A DNA stretch of 64,000 bases from Buttiauxella izardii (lineage in GTDB: Bacteria > Pseudomonadota > Gammaproteobacteria > Enterobacterales > Enterobacteriaceae): the NCBI RefSeq assembly GCF_003601925.1, contig NZ_QZWH01000028.1:1-64000 (forward strand). Direction: 5' to 3'. The translations under genes and the position numbers were made by a program. This document shows, in pieces, positions 11,425-21,991 of this stretch (position 1 is the stretch's first letter; every line of letters starts with the position of its first letter). The notes beneath the pieces are model-generated. The model was not told the DNA's origin. It was given only the letters and a program-made list of their open reading frames with translations, and made no database searches.

Positions 11425-12123
11425 TCAAAGAAACTCCACAATATCCTCATCGTTCGGTTTCCCACCGCTCAGCGCCTCATCGAAGTAATGCTTCGGCACC
11501 GTATAACGCAAGTGATCCAGCGCGATCTGAATACTGCGGTCATCAATGGCGTGACCTAAATCGTCAATCACATCCAACGTCACATCACCGCCCAATTGCG
11601 TTAATGCTTCTGACGCATCAAATGCGTGTTTCACATCAATCACTTTATCAACGTCACCGTGAATCAAATGAATGGTGGTTGAGGTCGATGCGGCTTGCGG
11701 CAACTGCGCATACCGTCCATTAAACGCCACGACGCGGGAAGCAAGTTGCGAGTCGGCTTTCACGCCCTCAAGCGCCATGATGGCTCCTTGAGAGAAACCA
11801 ATCAGCGCCGTGGCATTCGCCCCAACACCACTCTGTTTTTGCCAGTGGCGTACAACCTCAACAAATGTTGGCATGATAGCGTCCACGCGTTGCTGACGAT
11901 TTTCTTCCGTCACGCCAGCCACGGAAAACCATTCACGCCCTTGATACGGGCCGCTTGGTGCCGGGCCGCCGATGCTGACCACCAGCGCCTCAGGGAAATG
12001 GGGTGCAAACCAGCTGCCAATTTGCCCCATCGCAACCGGGTTATCGCCCACACCATGAAACAGCAACAATAGTTGTTTTGCAGGTGTGGCGGGGCTCTGG
12101 ACAACAAAGTGCTCGTGTTTCAT
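11425..12123 (-). CDS. ypfH: Alpha/beta-hydrolase esterase YpfH
   Basis: 232 residues from ATG 12123 (MKHEHFVVQSP), identical in length to E. coli YpfH. Alpha/beta-hydrolase of the phospholipase/carboxylesterase type: LLLFHGVGDNP oxyanion region, nucleophile Ser in LIGFSQGAIM, Asp in LIHGDVDKVID, and His in DDLGHAID. E. coli YpfH has esterase activity on short acyl esters; the natural substrate is unknown. The frame is open upstream to 12246, but that part overlaps tmcA and lacks homology. Probably transcribed after tmcA, with a 74-base gap. Confidence 0.93.
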   Translation of the reverse strand: MKHEHFVVQSPATPAKQLLLLFHGVGDNPVAMGQIGSWFAPHFPEALVVSIGGPAPSGPYQGREWFSVAGVTEENRQQRVDAIMPTFVEVVRHWQKQSGVGANATALIGFSQGAIMALEGVKADSQLASRVVAFNGRYAQLPQAASTSTTIHLIHGDVDKVIDVKHAFDASEALTQLGGDVTLDVIDDLGHAIDDRSIQIALDHLRYTVPKHYFDEALSGGKPNDEDIVEFL

Positions 12124-12197
12124 GGTTTTCTCCTTATGTTTCTGGAGTTGACTATACGCCGACGAAACGCGATCACCATGCCATTTGACTGAATGAC

Positions 12198-14213
12198 TTA
12201 GTGGAAAAATTGCAATTGCAAAAGCGAGTCTTTCAATGCAATGCACTGTTGCTCATCGAGTTTTTCCAGGGCCTTTTGTGCTTCCTGACGCATCACATTG
12301 AGCAAGGCTTTGCGACCCGAAATCTGCAATTGTTGGCAAATCGCTTCCACGCTTAAACGCTGCTGGACGCGCCCACGCAAGGCATTTAGCGGCAAATCAC
12401 AACTCAGTAATAAGCGATTCAGGGAGCCTAAACAGGCTTCCAGTGGGCGATGAGCAAATGCAAAACCGGCCAGCTCCAGCCAGTCATCACTGTTTAGCGT
12501 AGTTTCTTCGCGGGGAATCACCGGCAAGGGTTGATCAATCCACGGTTGCAGCCAGCTGATGTCACGCTCCAGCCGCTGTTGCTCGTGGCGTGTCAACGCT
12601 TCACCCTGCGCGGTCAACGGCAGTAGCGCCATCGCAGTGTAGCAACCGCTGCTGGCTTCACGGTGACTGCCGACTCGCACCAGCACAAAGCCGCAACTTT
12701 CCCAGAAGCGCCAAAGCTCATTAGTGAAGCCAAAACTCACCGAGAGGTAATCAGCGCCCTGCTGCGCCTGAGTCCTCGCCAAAGCAATCATCTGCTGGCC
12801 GATTTGCTGACGTTGGCGCAGCGGATGAACCGCAATGCGGCTGACGCGTAATCCTTTTAGCGTTGCGGCGAGCGGGCTACCACCGTGTGCCGCCAGGGAT
12901 TGGGCGACTAAATTGCCCCGTGGACGCCGAAAACCCGCCCACACCGCGCGGCTCAATTGCTCATCCAACCCGCCCTCTTCGACCAGCCAGGTCGCGCCGA
13001 TTGTTTCATCCTCGCTGATAGCAGCAATAAAATGCTGACCGGGGGCATCGAGCATACGACGCCAGTCCAATGGGCTGGTGCGGTAATGGGCACCAGAGAG
13101 CAGGCGGTACATGTCTTGCAACTGCTCGGACGGTTCCCCTTCGCGGTTGCGCTCAATCGCTTGCAGAGAAATGGCACCTTGGGGTGCGCTCGTTACGTCG
13201 GGTTCGTCAAACAGCAACACGGCGTCGATCAGGTGTTCCAACGGATCGTTGGTGGCCCAACGAATCGGCGTCGAAAGGGTGTAGCGCGTTAACGCATCGA
13301 GGCTGGCACAGAATTTGAGAACGAATCCGCGCCCGGTGCCCTCGTAGCCCTGAACGGTGGTCGTCAATAATACTCGCGGGAAATGGGCAATAAGTTTGCG
13401 CAATTGCGGCGCGGGAATGGCCGCCGCTTCATCAATGATGAGCCAGTCAGCCTGAAAGGCTTCGGTATTCGCCAGCAATGCGTCCGGGGCCACAAAGTTA
13501 AAGCGTTCTCCCGCATGTTCGGCTAACACGTCGGTGGCTGCTTTGCCCGGTGCGGTGACCAACCCTTTTCCTGGGATCATGCGTAATAACATGCCCGCCA
13601 GCGCTGATTTCCCACGGCCTCGCGGTGCGGTAACTACAGCAACGCCGGGTGGCATTTGTGCAAGCTCGTTCAGAATCGCTGCCTGTTCATCGAAAGGAGC
13701 GCCACTGGCGGCGTGCCATTTTGGGCGTGGGGGAAATTCAGGTAGGCGTAACGGTTGATGCTGTTGCCAGAGCAAGCACTCGCTATCGGCACGAATGCAG
13801 TGTTGCAGATGAGCGATAAAGTGCGGAGTGGGAATGGCTTCAGGCTGCTCGCTCCAGCGGCTTGAATCGCAGTCAGGCTGCATCGGCCAGTCGTTCCAGA
13901 CGGGTGCCAGCAGCACTAGCCAGCTTCCCGCTTTTAGCGTTCCAGCAAGCGCGGCGAGCGCTTCGGCATCCAGCCCGTTACGCGCATCAAAAACCGCATG
14001 GAGAAATTCACGCCCCAACAACGTGCGCATGGCGGATGTCGCGCAGTGCAGGGGCAATTCTGGTGCCGCTCCTACCCACAACCAGTCGCCGGGATGTTGC
14101 CGGGCGAGCGTCTGAACTTGCTGGCTGCTCCACACGCTCTCGCCCGAAAGAATCATCATCCGGCGAATACCGGCATCAGCCATTGAGGCCGTTGCTTGCC
14201 TTAGCTGTTCCAT
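12198..14213 (-). CDS. tmcA: tRNA(Met) cytidine acetyltransferase TmcA
   Basis: About 671 residues from ATG 14213, which has AAGGA eight bases upstream; a GTG at 14231 would add six residues and cannot be excluded. Domains: N-terminal DUF1726, an RNA-helicase-like ATPase with Walker A (TAPRGRGKSALAG) and Walker B (WLIIDEAAAIPAP), a GNAT acetyltransferase (VSRIAVHPLRQRQQIGQQM), and a C-terminal tRNA-binding part. It makes N4-acetylcytidine at the wobble base of elongator tRNA-Met, using ATP and acetyl-CoA, and so guards AUG decoding. It begins 24 bases after ypfJ ends, so the two are likely cotranscribed. Confidence 0.95.
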   Translation of the reverse strand: MEQLRQATASMADAGIRRMMILSGESVWSSQQVQTLARQHPGDWLWVGAAPELPLHCATSAMRTLLGREFLHAVFDARNGLDAEALAALAGTLKAGSWLVLLAPVWNDWPMQPDCDSSRWSEQPEAIPTPHFIAHLQHCIRADSECLLWQQHQPLRLPEFPPRPKWHAASGAPFDEQAAILNELAQMPPGVAVVTAPRGRGKSALAGMLLRMIPGKGLVTAPGKAATDVLAEHAGERFNFVAPDALLANTEAFQADWLIIDEAAAIPAPQLRKLIAHFPRVLLTTTVQGYEGTGRGFVLKFCASLDALTRYTLSTPIRWATNDPLEHLIDAVLLFDEPDVTSAPQGAISLQAIERNREGEPSEQLQDMYRLLSGAHYRTSPLDWRRMLDAPGQHFIAAISEDETIGATWLVEEGGLDEQLSRAVWAGFRRPRGNLVAQSLAAHGGSPLAATLKGLRVSRIAVHPLRQRQQIGQQMIALARTQAQQGADYLSVSFGFTNELWRFWESCGFVLVRVGSHREASSGCYTAMALLPLTAQGEALTRHEQQRLERDISWLQPWIDQPLPVIPREETTLNSDDWLELAGFAFAHRPLEACLGSLNRLLLSCDLPLNALRGRVQQRLSVEAICQQLQISGRKALLNVMRQEAQKALEKLDEQQCIALKDSLLQLQFFH

Positions 14214-14237
14214 AGCATCAATCCTTGCCACATCGGG

Positions 14238-15113
14238 TTATTTGACGGTATTACCGAAGGTGTTGCACTGCGACGGGTCGCCGCTGTCGAAGCCTCGTTT
14301 GAACCAGGTGTAACGCTGCTCGGAAGTGCCATGCGTAAAGCTATCCGGCACGACTCGCCCCTGCCCTTGCTGTTGCAGACGATCATCGCCAATGGCTTCC
14401 GCGGCATTCAGTGCTTCCTGCAAATCTCCGGCATCCAGCACTTCTTGTTTTTGCATGCTGTTGCCCCAGACACCGGCGAAGCAGTCGGCCTGCAATTCCA
14501 TTTTCACGGAGAGACGATTACCTTCCGCCTGGCTTGCGCCTTGTTGCAGCTGGCGTACTTTCGGTTCAATGCCGAGTAATTTCTGCACGTGGTGCCCGAC
14601 TTCGTGGGCAATCACGTAGCCCTGAGCAAAATCGCCATCCGCGCCAAGTTTGCCTTTCATTTCATCGTAGAAAGAAAGGTCGATGTATACGGTGCTGTCA
14701 GCCGGGCAGTAGAATGGCCCCATTACTGACTGACCGGTTCCGCATCCCGTGCGCGTCGCACCACGATACATCACCAGTTTAGGCTGCTGATAGGTGCGGC
14801 CCATTTTCTGGAAAATCTGCCCCCAGGTGTCTTCCGTGGTCGCCAGAATAACCGAGGTGAATTTAGCCGCTTCGTCATCGTTAGGGCTGATAGAACGCTG
14901 TGTCGATTGCTGTTGCGGAACCGGTTGGCCACCAAGCATTGAAGTGAGATCAACGCCGTAATAACTCGCCACAACCACCACGATAAGTAAGATTATCCCG
15001 CCTTTCCCGCCGGGCAAACGGAAGCCACCGCCGCCTCCGCCAAAGCTCGGGCCAGAAGAGTTATTTCTTCTGTCTTCTACATTGTCGCTTTCACGACGAC
15101 CTTGCCAGCGCAT
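14238..15113 (-). CDS. ypfJ: Putative neutral zinc metallopeptidase YpfJ
   Basis: 291 residues (about 287 in E. coli). A cytoplasmic start rich in Arg/Asp ([16 protein letters not shown]) and a Gly/Pro-rich stretch lead into one membrane helix ([17 protein letters not shown], ~37-53). The large C-terminal domain carries the zinc site HEVGHH with a downstream glutamate region ([10 protein letters not shown]), plus [10 protein letters not shown] and [19 protein letters not shown]. This defines the YpfJ/zinc metallopeptidase family (KPN_02809-like). Substrate unknown; the predicted topology places the protease domain in the periplasm. First gene of a ypfJ-tmcA-ypfH cluster. Confidence 0.93.
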   Translation of the reverse strand: MRWQGRRESDNVEDRRNNSSGPSFGGGGGGFRLPGGKGGIILLIVVVVASYYGVDLTSMLGGQPVPQQQSTQRSISPNDDEAAKFTSVILATTEDTWGQIFQKMGRTYQQPKLVMYRGATRTGCGTGQSVMGPFYCPADSTVYIDLSFYDEMKGKLGADGDFAQGYVIAHEVGHHVQKLLGIEPKVRQLQQGASQAEGNRLSVKMELQADCFAGVWGNSMQKQEVLDAGDLQEALNAAEAIGDDRLQQQGQGRVVPDSFTHGTSEQRYTWFKRGFDSGDPSQCNTFGNTVK

Positions 15114-15191
15114 AGGCGGCCTCTTTTAATATTTTGTAATAGATAGATCGTAGGTGGTTAATTCCAGAATTACCATAAGAAACAAGACGTG

Positions 15192-15220
15192 AAAAAGCCG
15201 AAAGTGGGAACACTTTCGGC
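15192..15220 (-). terminator. Intrinsic terminator of purC
   Basis: Stem GCCGAAAGTG/CACTTTCGGC with a 4-base loop (15197-15220). On the minus strand it is followed by TTTTT, so it ends the purC transcript; it lies 22 bases beyond the stop codon. Confidence 0.9.
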
Positions 15221-15242
15221 TTTAAAAGATTCGTGCGAGATT

Positions 15243-15956
15243 TTAGTCTAATTTAACGCCAATACGTCGCGCCACTTCTTCGTAGGCTTCAATTAGTCCG
15301 CCCAGGCTTTGACGGAAACGATCTTTGTCCATTTTATCGAGGGTTTCTTTGTCCCACAGGCGACTGCCGTCAGGGGAAAACTCATCACCCAGTACGACTT
15401 CACCATTGAACAGACCGAACTCCAGCTTGAAATCAACCAGGATCAGACCCGCGTCGTCAAAGATTTTGCTCAGGACATCGTTAGCTTTGTAGCTTAACTC
15501 GCGCATACGAGCCAGATTCTCTTTGTTCACCCAGCCAAAGGTTTCGCAATAAGATTCGTTGACCATCGGGTCATGCATCTCATCGTTTTTCAGGAACAGG
15601 TCAAACAGCGGTGGATTGAGTTCAATACCTTCTTCAATACCCAGACGCTTCACCAGAGAACCTGCCGCGCGGTTACGAATGACGCACTCAACCGGCACCA
15701 TATCGAGCTTTTTCACCAGCACTTCGTTGTCGGAGAGCAGAGCTTCCATTTGCGTAGGAATGCCCGCTTCTTCCAGCTTAGCCATAATGAAATGGTTGAA
15801 CTTGTTGTTCACCATACCTTTACGGTCAAACTGTTCGATGCGCGCACCGTCTCCTGCTGACGTATCATTGCGGAATTCGAGCACCAACAGATCCGGGTTC
15901 TCCGTGCTGTATACGGTCTTCGCTTTGCCACGATACAACTCAGCTTGCTTTTGCAT
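15243..15956 (-). CDS. purC: SAICAR synthetase PurC
   Basis: 237 residues, exactly the E. coli length. Phosphoribosylaminoimidazole-succinocarboxamide synthase joins CAIR and aspartate with ATP in de novo purine synthesis. Visible signatures: [10 protein letters not shown] phosphate-binding start, the Asp-rich NDTSAGDGA loop, [21 protein letters not shown] and the [12 protein letters not shown] motif. A PurR box lies about 50 bases upstream of the start, and its own terminator lies downstream, so it is a single-gene unit under PurR. Confidence 0.98.
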   Translation of the reverse strand: MQKQAELYRGKAKTVYSTENPDLLVLEFRNDTSAGDGARIEQFDRKGMVNNKFNHFIMAKLEEAGIPTQMEALLSDNEVLVKKLDMVPVECVIRNRAAGSLVKRLGIEEGIELNPPLFDLFLKNDEMHDPMVNESYCETFGWVNKENLARMRELSYKANDVLSKIFDDAGLILVDFKLEFGLFNGEVVLGDEFSPDGSRLWDKETLDKMDKDRFRQSLGGLIEAYEEVARRIGVKLD

Positions 15957-16005
15957 CTTTCTTACTCCAGGTGTGATTTAACTAAAAATTTCGCTATCTG
16001 TGGCT

Positions 16006-16021
16006 ACGCACACGTTTGCGT
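16006..16021 (-). promoter_or_regulatory. PurR operator of purC
   Basis: On the minus strand the site reads ACGCAAACGTGTGCGT, matching the PUR-box consensus ANGCAANCGNTTNCNT at all but one defined position. It sits inside a larger inverted repeat GGCTACGCA...TGCGTAGCC (16002-16025), 50 bases before purC. PurR with hypoxanthine or guanine would repress here. Confidence 0.85.
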
Positions 16022-16031
16022 AGCCTGGTAG

Positions 16032-16056
16032 AAAAAAGGCCAGATTGCTCTGGCCT
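16032..16056 (-). terminator. Intrinsic terminator of dapA-bamC
   Basis: Stem AGGCCAGA/TCTGGCCT around a 4-base loop, followed on the minus strand by TTTTTT. It lies a few bases after the bamC stop codon. Confidence 0.92.
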
Positions 16057-16063
16057 CTTAATG

Positions 16064-17098
16064 TTACTTGCTAAACGCTGCCTGGAATGCCGCTACCAGT
16101 GCATCATTCTGCGACTGCGTCAGTGTATGACCTTTCGGATCGATGAACTGCAGACTGCTGCGGTTATCGAGGTCGCCCACTTGCAGTTTGTAGTCGCCGC
16201 TGGACAGGCCCGGGTCTTTCGCGCCTAAATCCTGCCATGCGCTATCAGACAATGGCTTGTACGTAACGGCCACGCTGCCTGTTGAACGCGTTGAATCGGT
16301 GACTTTCATGCCGACTTTTTCAAGCGTTGCAGGTAAACGGCTCCACACCACGTTGAACGGGCCACGCACCACCAGCATTGGTAAGCCAGTATCGTCAGCG
16401 GCACTTTGTACATCAAGTTGCGTTGCTGCACGGCTGTCTTTCGCATTTTGCTGGTCAGTCTGAGTTTTATCCAGACCCGCGCTGATGCTGTTCAGCATTT
16501 CTGCGCTGTAACGCTGCATAGAGGCTGCATCTGAAACCGGCTTGCCCGCCTGCTCCAGGTTCAGCAGCTTAACCACTACGGCTTGTTGATAGCCCTGCGG
16601 TTTCACGCTGATTTGATAGCGCCCACGGTACTGTTCATCTTCGTCAGCACGGCTCCATTGTACCCAGTCAGTTGTCAGGGTTTGGGTCGCGTCATCACGT
16701 TTTTCGATGCCGTAGTTTTTCGCCTGGATAACACTCACAACCTGCGGCCAAAGCGTTGCGCTACGCGAATTTTCCACCATCAATGTTGCGGTATCCCCAG
16801 TAAACTGGGTACGTGCGCCACTGACCAATGCCAGAGGTTGAGCCGGCGGACGAATGTCCAGCTCTTTGCCTACTGCGCCGCTGCCGTTGGTGACGGGAAC
16901 ATCATATTGACCATTCTGCACTGGCAGGATCATACCTGACGGTGCGTGGATTTCCGCCAGCGGTGGAGCATCCAGATAGGATTCGTCACCACTAACCTGG
17001 CGCTTGTAACGCTGGTCGGTGCTACATGCTGCTAACAGCATGGCAAGCGTTACTACTGCAACTTTCGCCACCGTCGACTTCTGTACTGAGTAAGCCAT
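16064..17098 (-). CDS. bamC: Outer-membrane assembly lipoprotein BamC
   Basis: 344 residues from ATG 17098 (AGGGAGA ribosome site), the E. coli length. A lipoprotein signal peptide ends in LLAACS, with lipidation at Cys25. The extended BamD-binding segment follows ([13 protein letters not shown]), then two helix-grip domains; the C-terminus [27 protein letters not shown]-type ending is diagnostic. BamC is an accessory lipoprotein of the BamABCDE machine that folds beta-barrel proteins into the outer membrane; bamB and bepA are also in this window. It follows dapA by 16 bases, giving the dapA-bamC operon known from E. coli. Confidence 0.97.
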   Translation of the reverse strand: MAYSVQKSTVAKVAVVTLAMLLAACSTDQRYKRQVSGDESYLDAPPLAEIHAPSGMILPVQNGQYDVPVTNGSGAVGKELDIRPPAQPLALVSGARTQFTGDTATLMVENSRSATLWPQVVSVIQAKNYGIEKRDDATQTLTTDWVQWSRADEDEQYRGRYQISVKPQGYQQAVVVKLLNLEQAGKPVSDAASMQRYSAEMLNSISAGLDKTQTDQQNAKDSRAATQLDVQSAADDTGLPMLVVRGPFNVVWSRLPATLEKVGMKVTDSTRSTGSVAVTYKPLSDSAWQDLGAKDPGLSSGDYKLQVGDLDNRSSLQFIDPKGHTLTQSQNDALVAAFQAAFSK

Positions 17099-17114
17099 CA
17101 AATCTCCCTAAACT

Positions 17115-17993
17115 TTACAGCAAACCGGCATGCTTAAGCGCGCTTAGAATCACCGGGTGACTGGCTTCAGTCAGCGGTGTCATTGGCAGGCGTAAGGTAT
17201 CGGTTGCCACAAGTCCCAACTCCCTACAAGCCCATTTGACCGGGATAGGGTTGGGTTCTACAAATAATTTATTATGCAGCGGCATCAAACGTTCGTTGAT
17301 CACGCGCGCTTGCGCATATTGCCCATTGGCGGCCAGTTTACACACTTCTGCCATTTCACGCGCGGCTACGTTTGCCGTCACAGAAATCACACCGTGGCCA
17401 CCTAGCTGCATGAAGTCCAGCGCACTGGCGTCATCGCCGCTCACCAGGATGAAGTCATCTTCAACCAGCTCTTTGATCTGGTTTACTCGTGTTAAGTTCC
17501 CGGTGGCTTCTTTGATACCAATAATATTTTTTATCTTCGCCAGGCGGCCAACTGTTTCAGGCAGCATGTCACAACCGGTACGAGACGGTACATTGTACAG
17601 CATCTGCGGCAGGTCGGTGCTTCCGGCGATAGCTTTGAAGTGCTGATACAGCCCTTCCTGGGTTGGGCGGTTGTAATAAGGTGTGACCGTCAGGCAGCCC
17701 ACAATACCGCTTTTTTCAAAACGCTTTGTCAGCGAGATAGCTTCAGAGGTGGCGTTGGCGCCAGTCCCCGCGATAACAGGAATACGGCCATCGGCCAGTT
17801 CCAGCGTCATCAGTACCACATCACCGTGCTCGTCATGGCTCAACGTAGCAGACTCTCCGGTAGTGCCTACCGAAACAATCGCCGACGTTCCGCTGGCGAC
17901 ATGGTAATCAATCAGTTTTTTCAGGCTTGACCGGCAGACATTACCTTTCTCATCCATCGGCGTCACAAGCGCGACAATACTTCCAGTGAACAT
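17115..17993 (-). CDS. dapA: 4-hydroxy-tetrahydrodipicolinate synthase DapA
   Basis: 292 residues, the E. coli length. Class I aldolase of the DHDPS family: the Schiff-base lysine is Lys161 in [11 protein letters not shown], the relay tyrosine is Tyr133 in [10 protein letters not shown], and the TTGES pyruvate motif lies at about 44-48. It condenses pyruvate with aspartate semialdehyde, the first committed step to diaminopimelate and lysine, and is lysine-inhibited in Gram-negatives. It is transcribed ahead of bamC and divergently from gcvR. Confidence 0.98.
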   Translation of the reverse strand: MFTGSIVALVTPMDEKGNVCRSSLKKLIDYHVASGTSAIVSVGTTGESATLSHDEHGDVVLMTLELADGRIPVIAGTGANATSEAISLTKRFEKSGIVGCLTVTPYYNRPTQEGLYQHFKAIAGSTDLPQMLYNVPSRTGCDMLPETVGRLAKIKNIIGIKEATGNLTRVNQIKELVEDDFILVSGDDASALDFMQLGGHGVISVTANVAAREMAEVCKLAANGQYAQARVINERLMPLHNKLFVEPNPIPVKWACRELGLVATDTLRLPMTPLTEASHPVILSALKHAGLL

Positions 17994-18138
17994 TGGCCAT
18001 CCTCTGTGCTAACAAGTGTCTCAATGGTACGTTTGGTGCAGGATCAAAAGCAAGTGACCAAGTGATGCCATACGGTTGTACGCAAGTTTTTTTTATGCTT
18101 TCCTTATGTTAACTCACCGATTCACAGGAAGAATACGT

Positions 18139-18696
18139 TTGACTCCCTCACCACACCATTATTTGGTCATCACAGCCCTTGGGGCGGACCGGCCTGGTAT
18201 TGTTAATACCATCACCCGTCATGTGAGCAGTTGCGGCTGTAATATTGAAGACAGTCGCCTCGCTATGCTCGGTGAAGAGTTCACGTTTATTATGCTGCTG
18301 TCAGGCAGTTGGAATGCGATAACCCTGATTGAATCAACGCTGCCGCTTAAAGGCGCAGAGCTTGATTTGTTAATTGTGATGAAGCGTACCGCTGCGCAAG
18401 AGCGCCCGGCGATGCCTGCAACAGTTTGGGTTCAGGTAGAAGTGACTGACTCGCCTCATTTAATCGAGCGTTTCACCAATCTGTTTGATATACACCACAT
18501 GAATATCGCTGAGCTAAGTTCGCGGACGCAACCGGCTCAGGATGGCAATCCAGCTCAGTTGTATATTCAGATCACGGCTCACAGTCCGGCGTCTCAGGAT
18601 GCGAGTGTTATTGAAGATGCATTCAAGGCCCTCTGTACAGAACTCAAAGCGCAGGGCAGTATTAACGTTGTGAATTATCCACAGCAAGATGATTAA
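18139..18696 (+). CDS. gcvR: Glycine cleavage system regulator GcvR
   Basis: 185 residues from TTG 18139, chosen because MTPSPHHYLVITALGADRPGIV aligns with the E. coli N-terminus and CAGGAAG lies just upstream. In-frame ATG codons at 18076 and 18109 give unsupported extensions. Two ACT domains are visible (LGADRPGIVNTITRH near the start, VTDSPHLIERFTNLFD mid-protein). In E. coli GcvR binds GcvA and, without glycine, blocks activation of gcvTHP. The gap to bcp is 14 bases, so gcvR-bcp are likely cotranscribed. Confidence 0.94.
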   Translation: MTPSPHHYLVITALGADRPGIVNTITRHVSSCGCNIEDSRLAMLGEEFTFIMLLSGSWNAITLIESTLPLKGAELDLLIVMKRTAAQERPAMPATVWVQVEVTDSPHLIERFTNLFDIHHMNIAELSSRTQPAQDGNPAQLYIQITAHSPASQDASVIEDAFKALCTELKAQGSINVVNYPQQDD

Positions 18697-18710
18697 GACG
18701 GAGAGTTGTA

Positions 18711-19181
18711 ATGAGCCCACTGAAAGCCGGTGACAGTGCACCGAAATTTAGCTTGCCTGATCAAGACGGCGAGCAAATAAATTTAACCGACTTCCAGGGA
18801 CAGCGCGTTCTGGTTTATTTCTACCCGAAAGCGATGACGCCAGGCTGTACCGTGCAAGCGTGCGGTTTGCGCGACAACATGGACGAGTTGAAAAAGAGTG
18901 GTGTGGAAGTGTTAGGTATCAGCACTGACAAACCAGAAAAACTTTCACGTTTTGCCGAAAAAGAGTTACTCAACTTCACGCTGCTTTCTGATGAAGACCA
19001 TCAAGTCTGTGAGCAATTTGGCGTTTGGGGCGAGAAGACGTTTATGGGTAAAACCTACGACGGCATCCATCGCATCAGCTTCCTGCTGGATGGCGAAGGA
19101 AAAGTTGAAAAAGTGTTTGATGATTTCAAAACCAGCAACCATCACGATATCGTGGTGAACTGGCTGAAAGAAAACGCTTAA
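18711..19181 (+). CDS. bcp: Thioredoxin-dependent thiol peroxidase Bcp (PrxQ type)
   Basis: 156 residues, the E. coli length. Peroxiredoxin fold with the peroxidatic cysteine Cys46 in AMTPGCTVQACGLRD and the resolving-type Cys51 five residues later, as in atypical 2-Cys PrxQ enzymes. It reduces hydrogen peroxide and organic or lipid hydroperoxides with thioredoxin. Good ribosome site (GAGAG) before ATG 18711. It follows gcvR and ends at a bidirectional terminator shared with perM. Confidence 0.97.
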   Translation: MSPLKAGDSAPKFSLPDQDGEQINLTDFQGQRVLVYFYPKAMTPGCTVQACGLRDNMDELKKSGVEVLGISTDKPEKLSRFAEKELLNFTLLSDEDHQVCEQFGVWGEKTFMGKTYDGIHRISFLLDGEGKVEKVFDDFKTSNHHDIVVNWLKENA

Positions 19182-19200
19182 TTACAGCAATACATGATTA

Positions 19201-19227
19201 AAAAAGCCGACTTCACGTCGGCTTTTT
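19201..19227. terminator. Bidirectional intrinsic terminator between bcp and perM
   Basis: Perfect stem AAAAAGCCGAC/GTCGGCTTTTT with a 5-base loop. It has a T-run on both strands and lies between convergent genes, so it probably ends both transcripts. Confidence 0.93.
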
Positions 19228-19234
19228 ACTGTCT

Positions 19235-20305
19235 CTAATTTGGCTCGTCGTCTATCAACAAACCATCAGGCCAGGCATGCACCACCGCTTTAATCAACGT
19301 GGCAAGCGGGATGGCGAAGAACACGCCCCAGAATCCCCACAAACCGCCGAATATCACCACCGAAAGAATAATTACCAACGGGTGCAAATTCACCGCTTCA
19401 GAGAACAACACCGGCACCAGTAAATTGCCGTCCAGCGCCTGAATAATCAGATACACCGCAAACAGCGTCCAGAATTCCGGGCCGATGCCAAACTGGAAGA
19501 GCGCCACACAGACCACCGGAATCGTGACCATAAACGCGCCGATATACGGAATCAGCACCGAGAATCCCACCAGCACCGCCAGCAGCAGAGAGTAGTTCAG
19601 GCCAAACACCACAAAGCCGATGTACGTCACCACACCCACGACCAGCATTTCTAATACTTTGCCACGGATATAATTGGTGATTTGCTGGTTCATCTCCAGC
19701 CACACCTGCCCCGCCAGCCCACGGTTTCGCGGCAAGACACGGCGCACCGCATTGAGCATTTGTTCTTTATCTTTAACGAGGAAGAACACCATCAGCGGCA
19801 CCAGCACCAGATAAATGGCCAGCGTCAGCAAACCAACTAATGAAGCGAGAGAATATTTCACCACCTGGTCGCCCATGCCCATCATGCGCCCGCGCATATT
19901 CTCAGCAATGGCGTCGATAATTCCTGCGTCAACCAGCGCCGGGTAACGTCTTGGCAATGTGGCGGCGTAATCAGAAAGTTTATTGAGCATGCCAGGCATA
20001 TCGCGGATTAGATAAATGCCCTGTTGCCAGGCCACAGGCGCGACAACCAGCACCATCAGCAGCAAAATGCCGACGAACAACACCAGCACAATAGAAGCCG
20101 CTAGCGTCCTCGAACACCCTAAACGCTGAAGCCGCGCAGTTGGCCACTCCAGCAAATAAGCCAGTACAATCGCCACCAGCAGCGGCGCTAAAAGTCCATG
20201 GAAAAAGAACAGGATCACGAACCCTGCAACCAGAATCACCAGCAGCGCGATAGCTTCCGGGTCGCTAAACCGTCGTCGATACCACTGCAACAACATTTCG
20301 AGCAT
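19235..20305 (-). CDS. perM: AI-2E-family inner membrane transporter PerM
   Basis: 356 residues from ATG 20305 (MLEMLLQWYRRRFSDP), matching the E. coli start; an upstream in-frame ATG at 20326 lacks support. Several long hydrophobic helices (for example AIALLVILVAGFVILFFF, LVLFVGILLLMVLVVA) and the AI-2E family motifs LVGFSVLIPYIGAF, QALDGNLLVP and GLWGFWGVFFAIP are present. The family includes TqsA (AI-2 export) and Na+/H+ antiporters; the substrate of PerM is not established. It is divergent from bepA, as in E. coli. Confidence 0.94.
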   Translation of the reverse strand: MLEMLLQWYRRRFSDPEAIALLVILVAGFVILFFFHGLLAPLLVAIVLAYLLEWPTARLQRLGCSRTLAASIVLVLFVGILLLMVLVVAPVAWQQGIYLIRDMPGMLNKLSDYAATLPRRYPALVDAGIIDAIAENMRGRMMGMGDQVVKYSLASLVGLLTLAIYLVLVPLMVFFLVKDKEQMLNAVRRVLPRNRGLAGQVWLEMNQQITNYIRGKVLEMLVVGVVTYIGFVVFGLNYSLLLAVLVGFSVLIPYIGAFMVTIPVVCVALFQFGIGPEFWTLFAVYLIIQALDGNLLVPVLFSEAVNLHPLVIILSVVIFGGLWGFWGVFFAIPLATLIKAVVHAWPDGLLIDDEPN

Positions 20306-20516
20306 ACATCCCTTCCCTGACAGCATTATGCGAGGGGAGATTGTATCTAAATGTCACAGTAAAGACTTCGCTTTTTATCTCGCTTCAATAGCGGTTTGGC
20401 ATTGCCACGGCTAAGATAGGCGTCAATCATGTGCTGAGCTACAGTTCATCGTGTGATGCGAACAAAAGCACCTAATGCGTGTCGAAGATAAACTTTGATT
20501 AAACAGGACAGGACGT

Positions 20517-21980
20517 ATGTTCAAGCAGTTGAAAAAATCGCTGGTTGCAACTCTGATGGCAGCTCTGCTCGCCGGCCCTGCAACGCCAGCCTTTGCAGAC
20601 GTTACCGATCAACTGCCCGATATGGGAACCTCTGCGGGAAGCACGCTGTCGATAGGCCAGGAAATGCAGATGGGCGACTATTATGTTCGTCAGCTGCGCG
20701 GCAGCGCCCCATTAATCAACGACCCTTTACTCGTGCAGTACATTAATCAACTCGGTATGCGTTTAGTTAGCCATGCCAACTCCGTCAAGACGCCATTCCA
20801 TTTCTTCTTGATTAACAACGACGAAATCAACGCCTTTGCCTTCTTTGGCGGCAATGTGGTACTGCACTCCGCGCTGTTCCGTTATGCCGATAACGAAAGC
20901 CAGCTGGCATCGGTTATGGCGCACGAAATCTCTCACGTCACGCAGCGCCATCTGGCGCGAGCGATGGAAGATCAGAAAAAGAACGCCCCGCTCACCTGGG
21001 TTGGCGCGTTAGGTTCCATTTTACTGGCGATGGCCAGCCCGCAAGCGGGTATGGCGGCGTTAAGCGGAACCCTGGCGGGAACGCAGCAGGGCATGATTAG
21101 CTTTACGCAGCAGAACGAACAGGAAGCCGACCGCATCGGTATTCAGGTGCTGCAACGCTCAGGTTTTGATCCGCAAGCAATGCCAACCTTCCTTGAAAAG
21201 CTGCTCGATCAGTCGCGCTATTCATCACGTCCGCCGGAAATTTTGCTGACGCACCCATTGCCGGAAAGCCGTTTGTCCGATGCCCGTAACCGCGCCAACC
21301 AAATGCGCCCGGTCGTGGTGCAATCTTCTGAAGATTTTTACATGGCGAAAGCCCGAACGCTCGGCATGTACAACTCTGGCCGTAACCAGTTGACCAGCGA
21401 TTTGCTGGATAGCTGGGCGAAGGGCAATATTCGTGAACAGCGTGCCTCAACCTATGGCCATGCGCTGCAGGCGATGGGCAACGATAAATGGGATGAAGCC
21501 CGCAAGCTTTTGCAACCGCTGCTGGTCGCAGAGCCAGGAAATACGTGGTATCTCGACTTATCCACGGATATCGACCTGGGGCAAAATAAAACCGCCGATG
21601 CGATAAACCGCCTGAAAAACGCCCCTGACCTGAAGCAAAACCCAGTGCTACAGCTCAACCTCGCCAACGCTTATGTGCAGGCCAAACAACCCGCTCAGGC
21701 AGCCACAATCCTTAACCGTTATACGTTTTCTCATCCCGACGACAGCAACGGCTGGGATTTGTTAGCGCAAACTGAAGCGGCGTTAGGTAATCGTGACCAG
21801 GAATTGGCGGCGCGAGCGGAAGTGATGGCACTTGTCGGGCGTCTCGATCAGGCTATTACGCTGCTCAGTGGCGCAAGCGGGCAGGTGAAATTAGGCAGCT
21901 TGCAGCAAGCACGTTATGACGCGAGAATCGATCAGTTCCGCGAATTGCAAAAACGCTTCCTTCAGTATTCTAAGATGTAA
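20517..21980 (+). CDS. bepA: Periplasmic metalloprotease/chaperone BepA
   Basis: 487 residues, the E. coli length. Signal peptide at 1-27 (cleavage near AFA-DV). M48 peptidase domain with the zinc site HEISH (His136, His140) in [14 protein letters not shown] and a third ligand region in [11 protein letters not shown], then a C-terminal TPR domain (~310-487) that binds the BAM complex. BepA helps mature LptD and degrades stalled outer-membrane proteins, under sigma-E control in E. coli. yfgD follows after 11 bases. Divergent from perM. Confidence 0.96.
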   Translation: MFKQLKKSLVATLMAALLAGPATPAFADVTDQLPDMGTSAGSTLSIGQEMQMGDYYVRQLRGSAPLINDPLLVQYINQLGMRLVSHANSVKTPFHFFLINNDEINAFAFFGGNVVLHSALFRYADNESQLASVMAHEISHVTQRHLARAMEDQKKNAPLTWVGALGSILLAMASPQAGMAALSGTLAGTQQGMISFTQQNEQEADRIGIQVLQRSGFDPQAMPTFLEKLLDQSRYSSRPPEILLTHPLPESRLSDARNRANQMRPVVVQSSEDFYMAKARTLGMYNSGRNQLTSDLLDSWAKGNIREQRASTYGHALQAMGNDKWDEARKLLQPLLVAEPGNTWYLDLSTDIDLGQNKTADAINRLKNAPDLKQNPVLQLNLANAYVQAKQPAQAATILNRYTFSHPDDSNGWDLLAQTEAALGNRDQELAARAEVMALVGRLDQAITLLSGASGQVKLGSLQQARYDARIDQFRELQKRFLQYSKM

Positions 21981-21991
21981 CAGGAGTTACG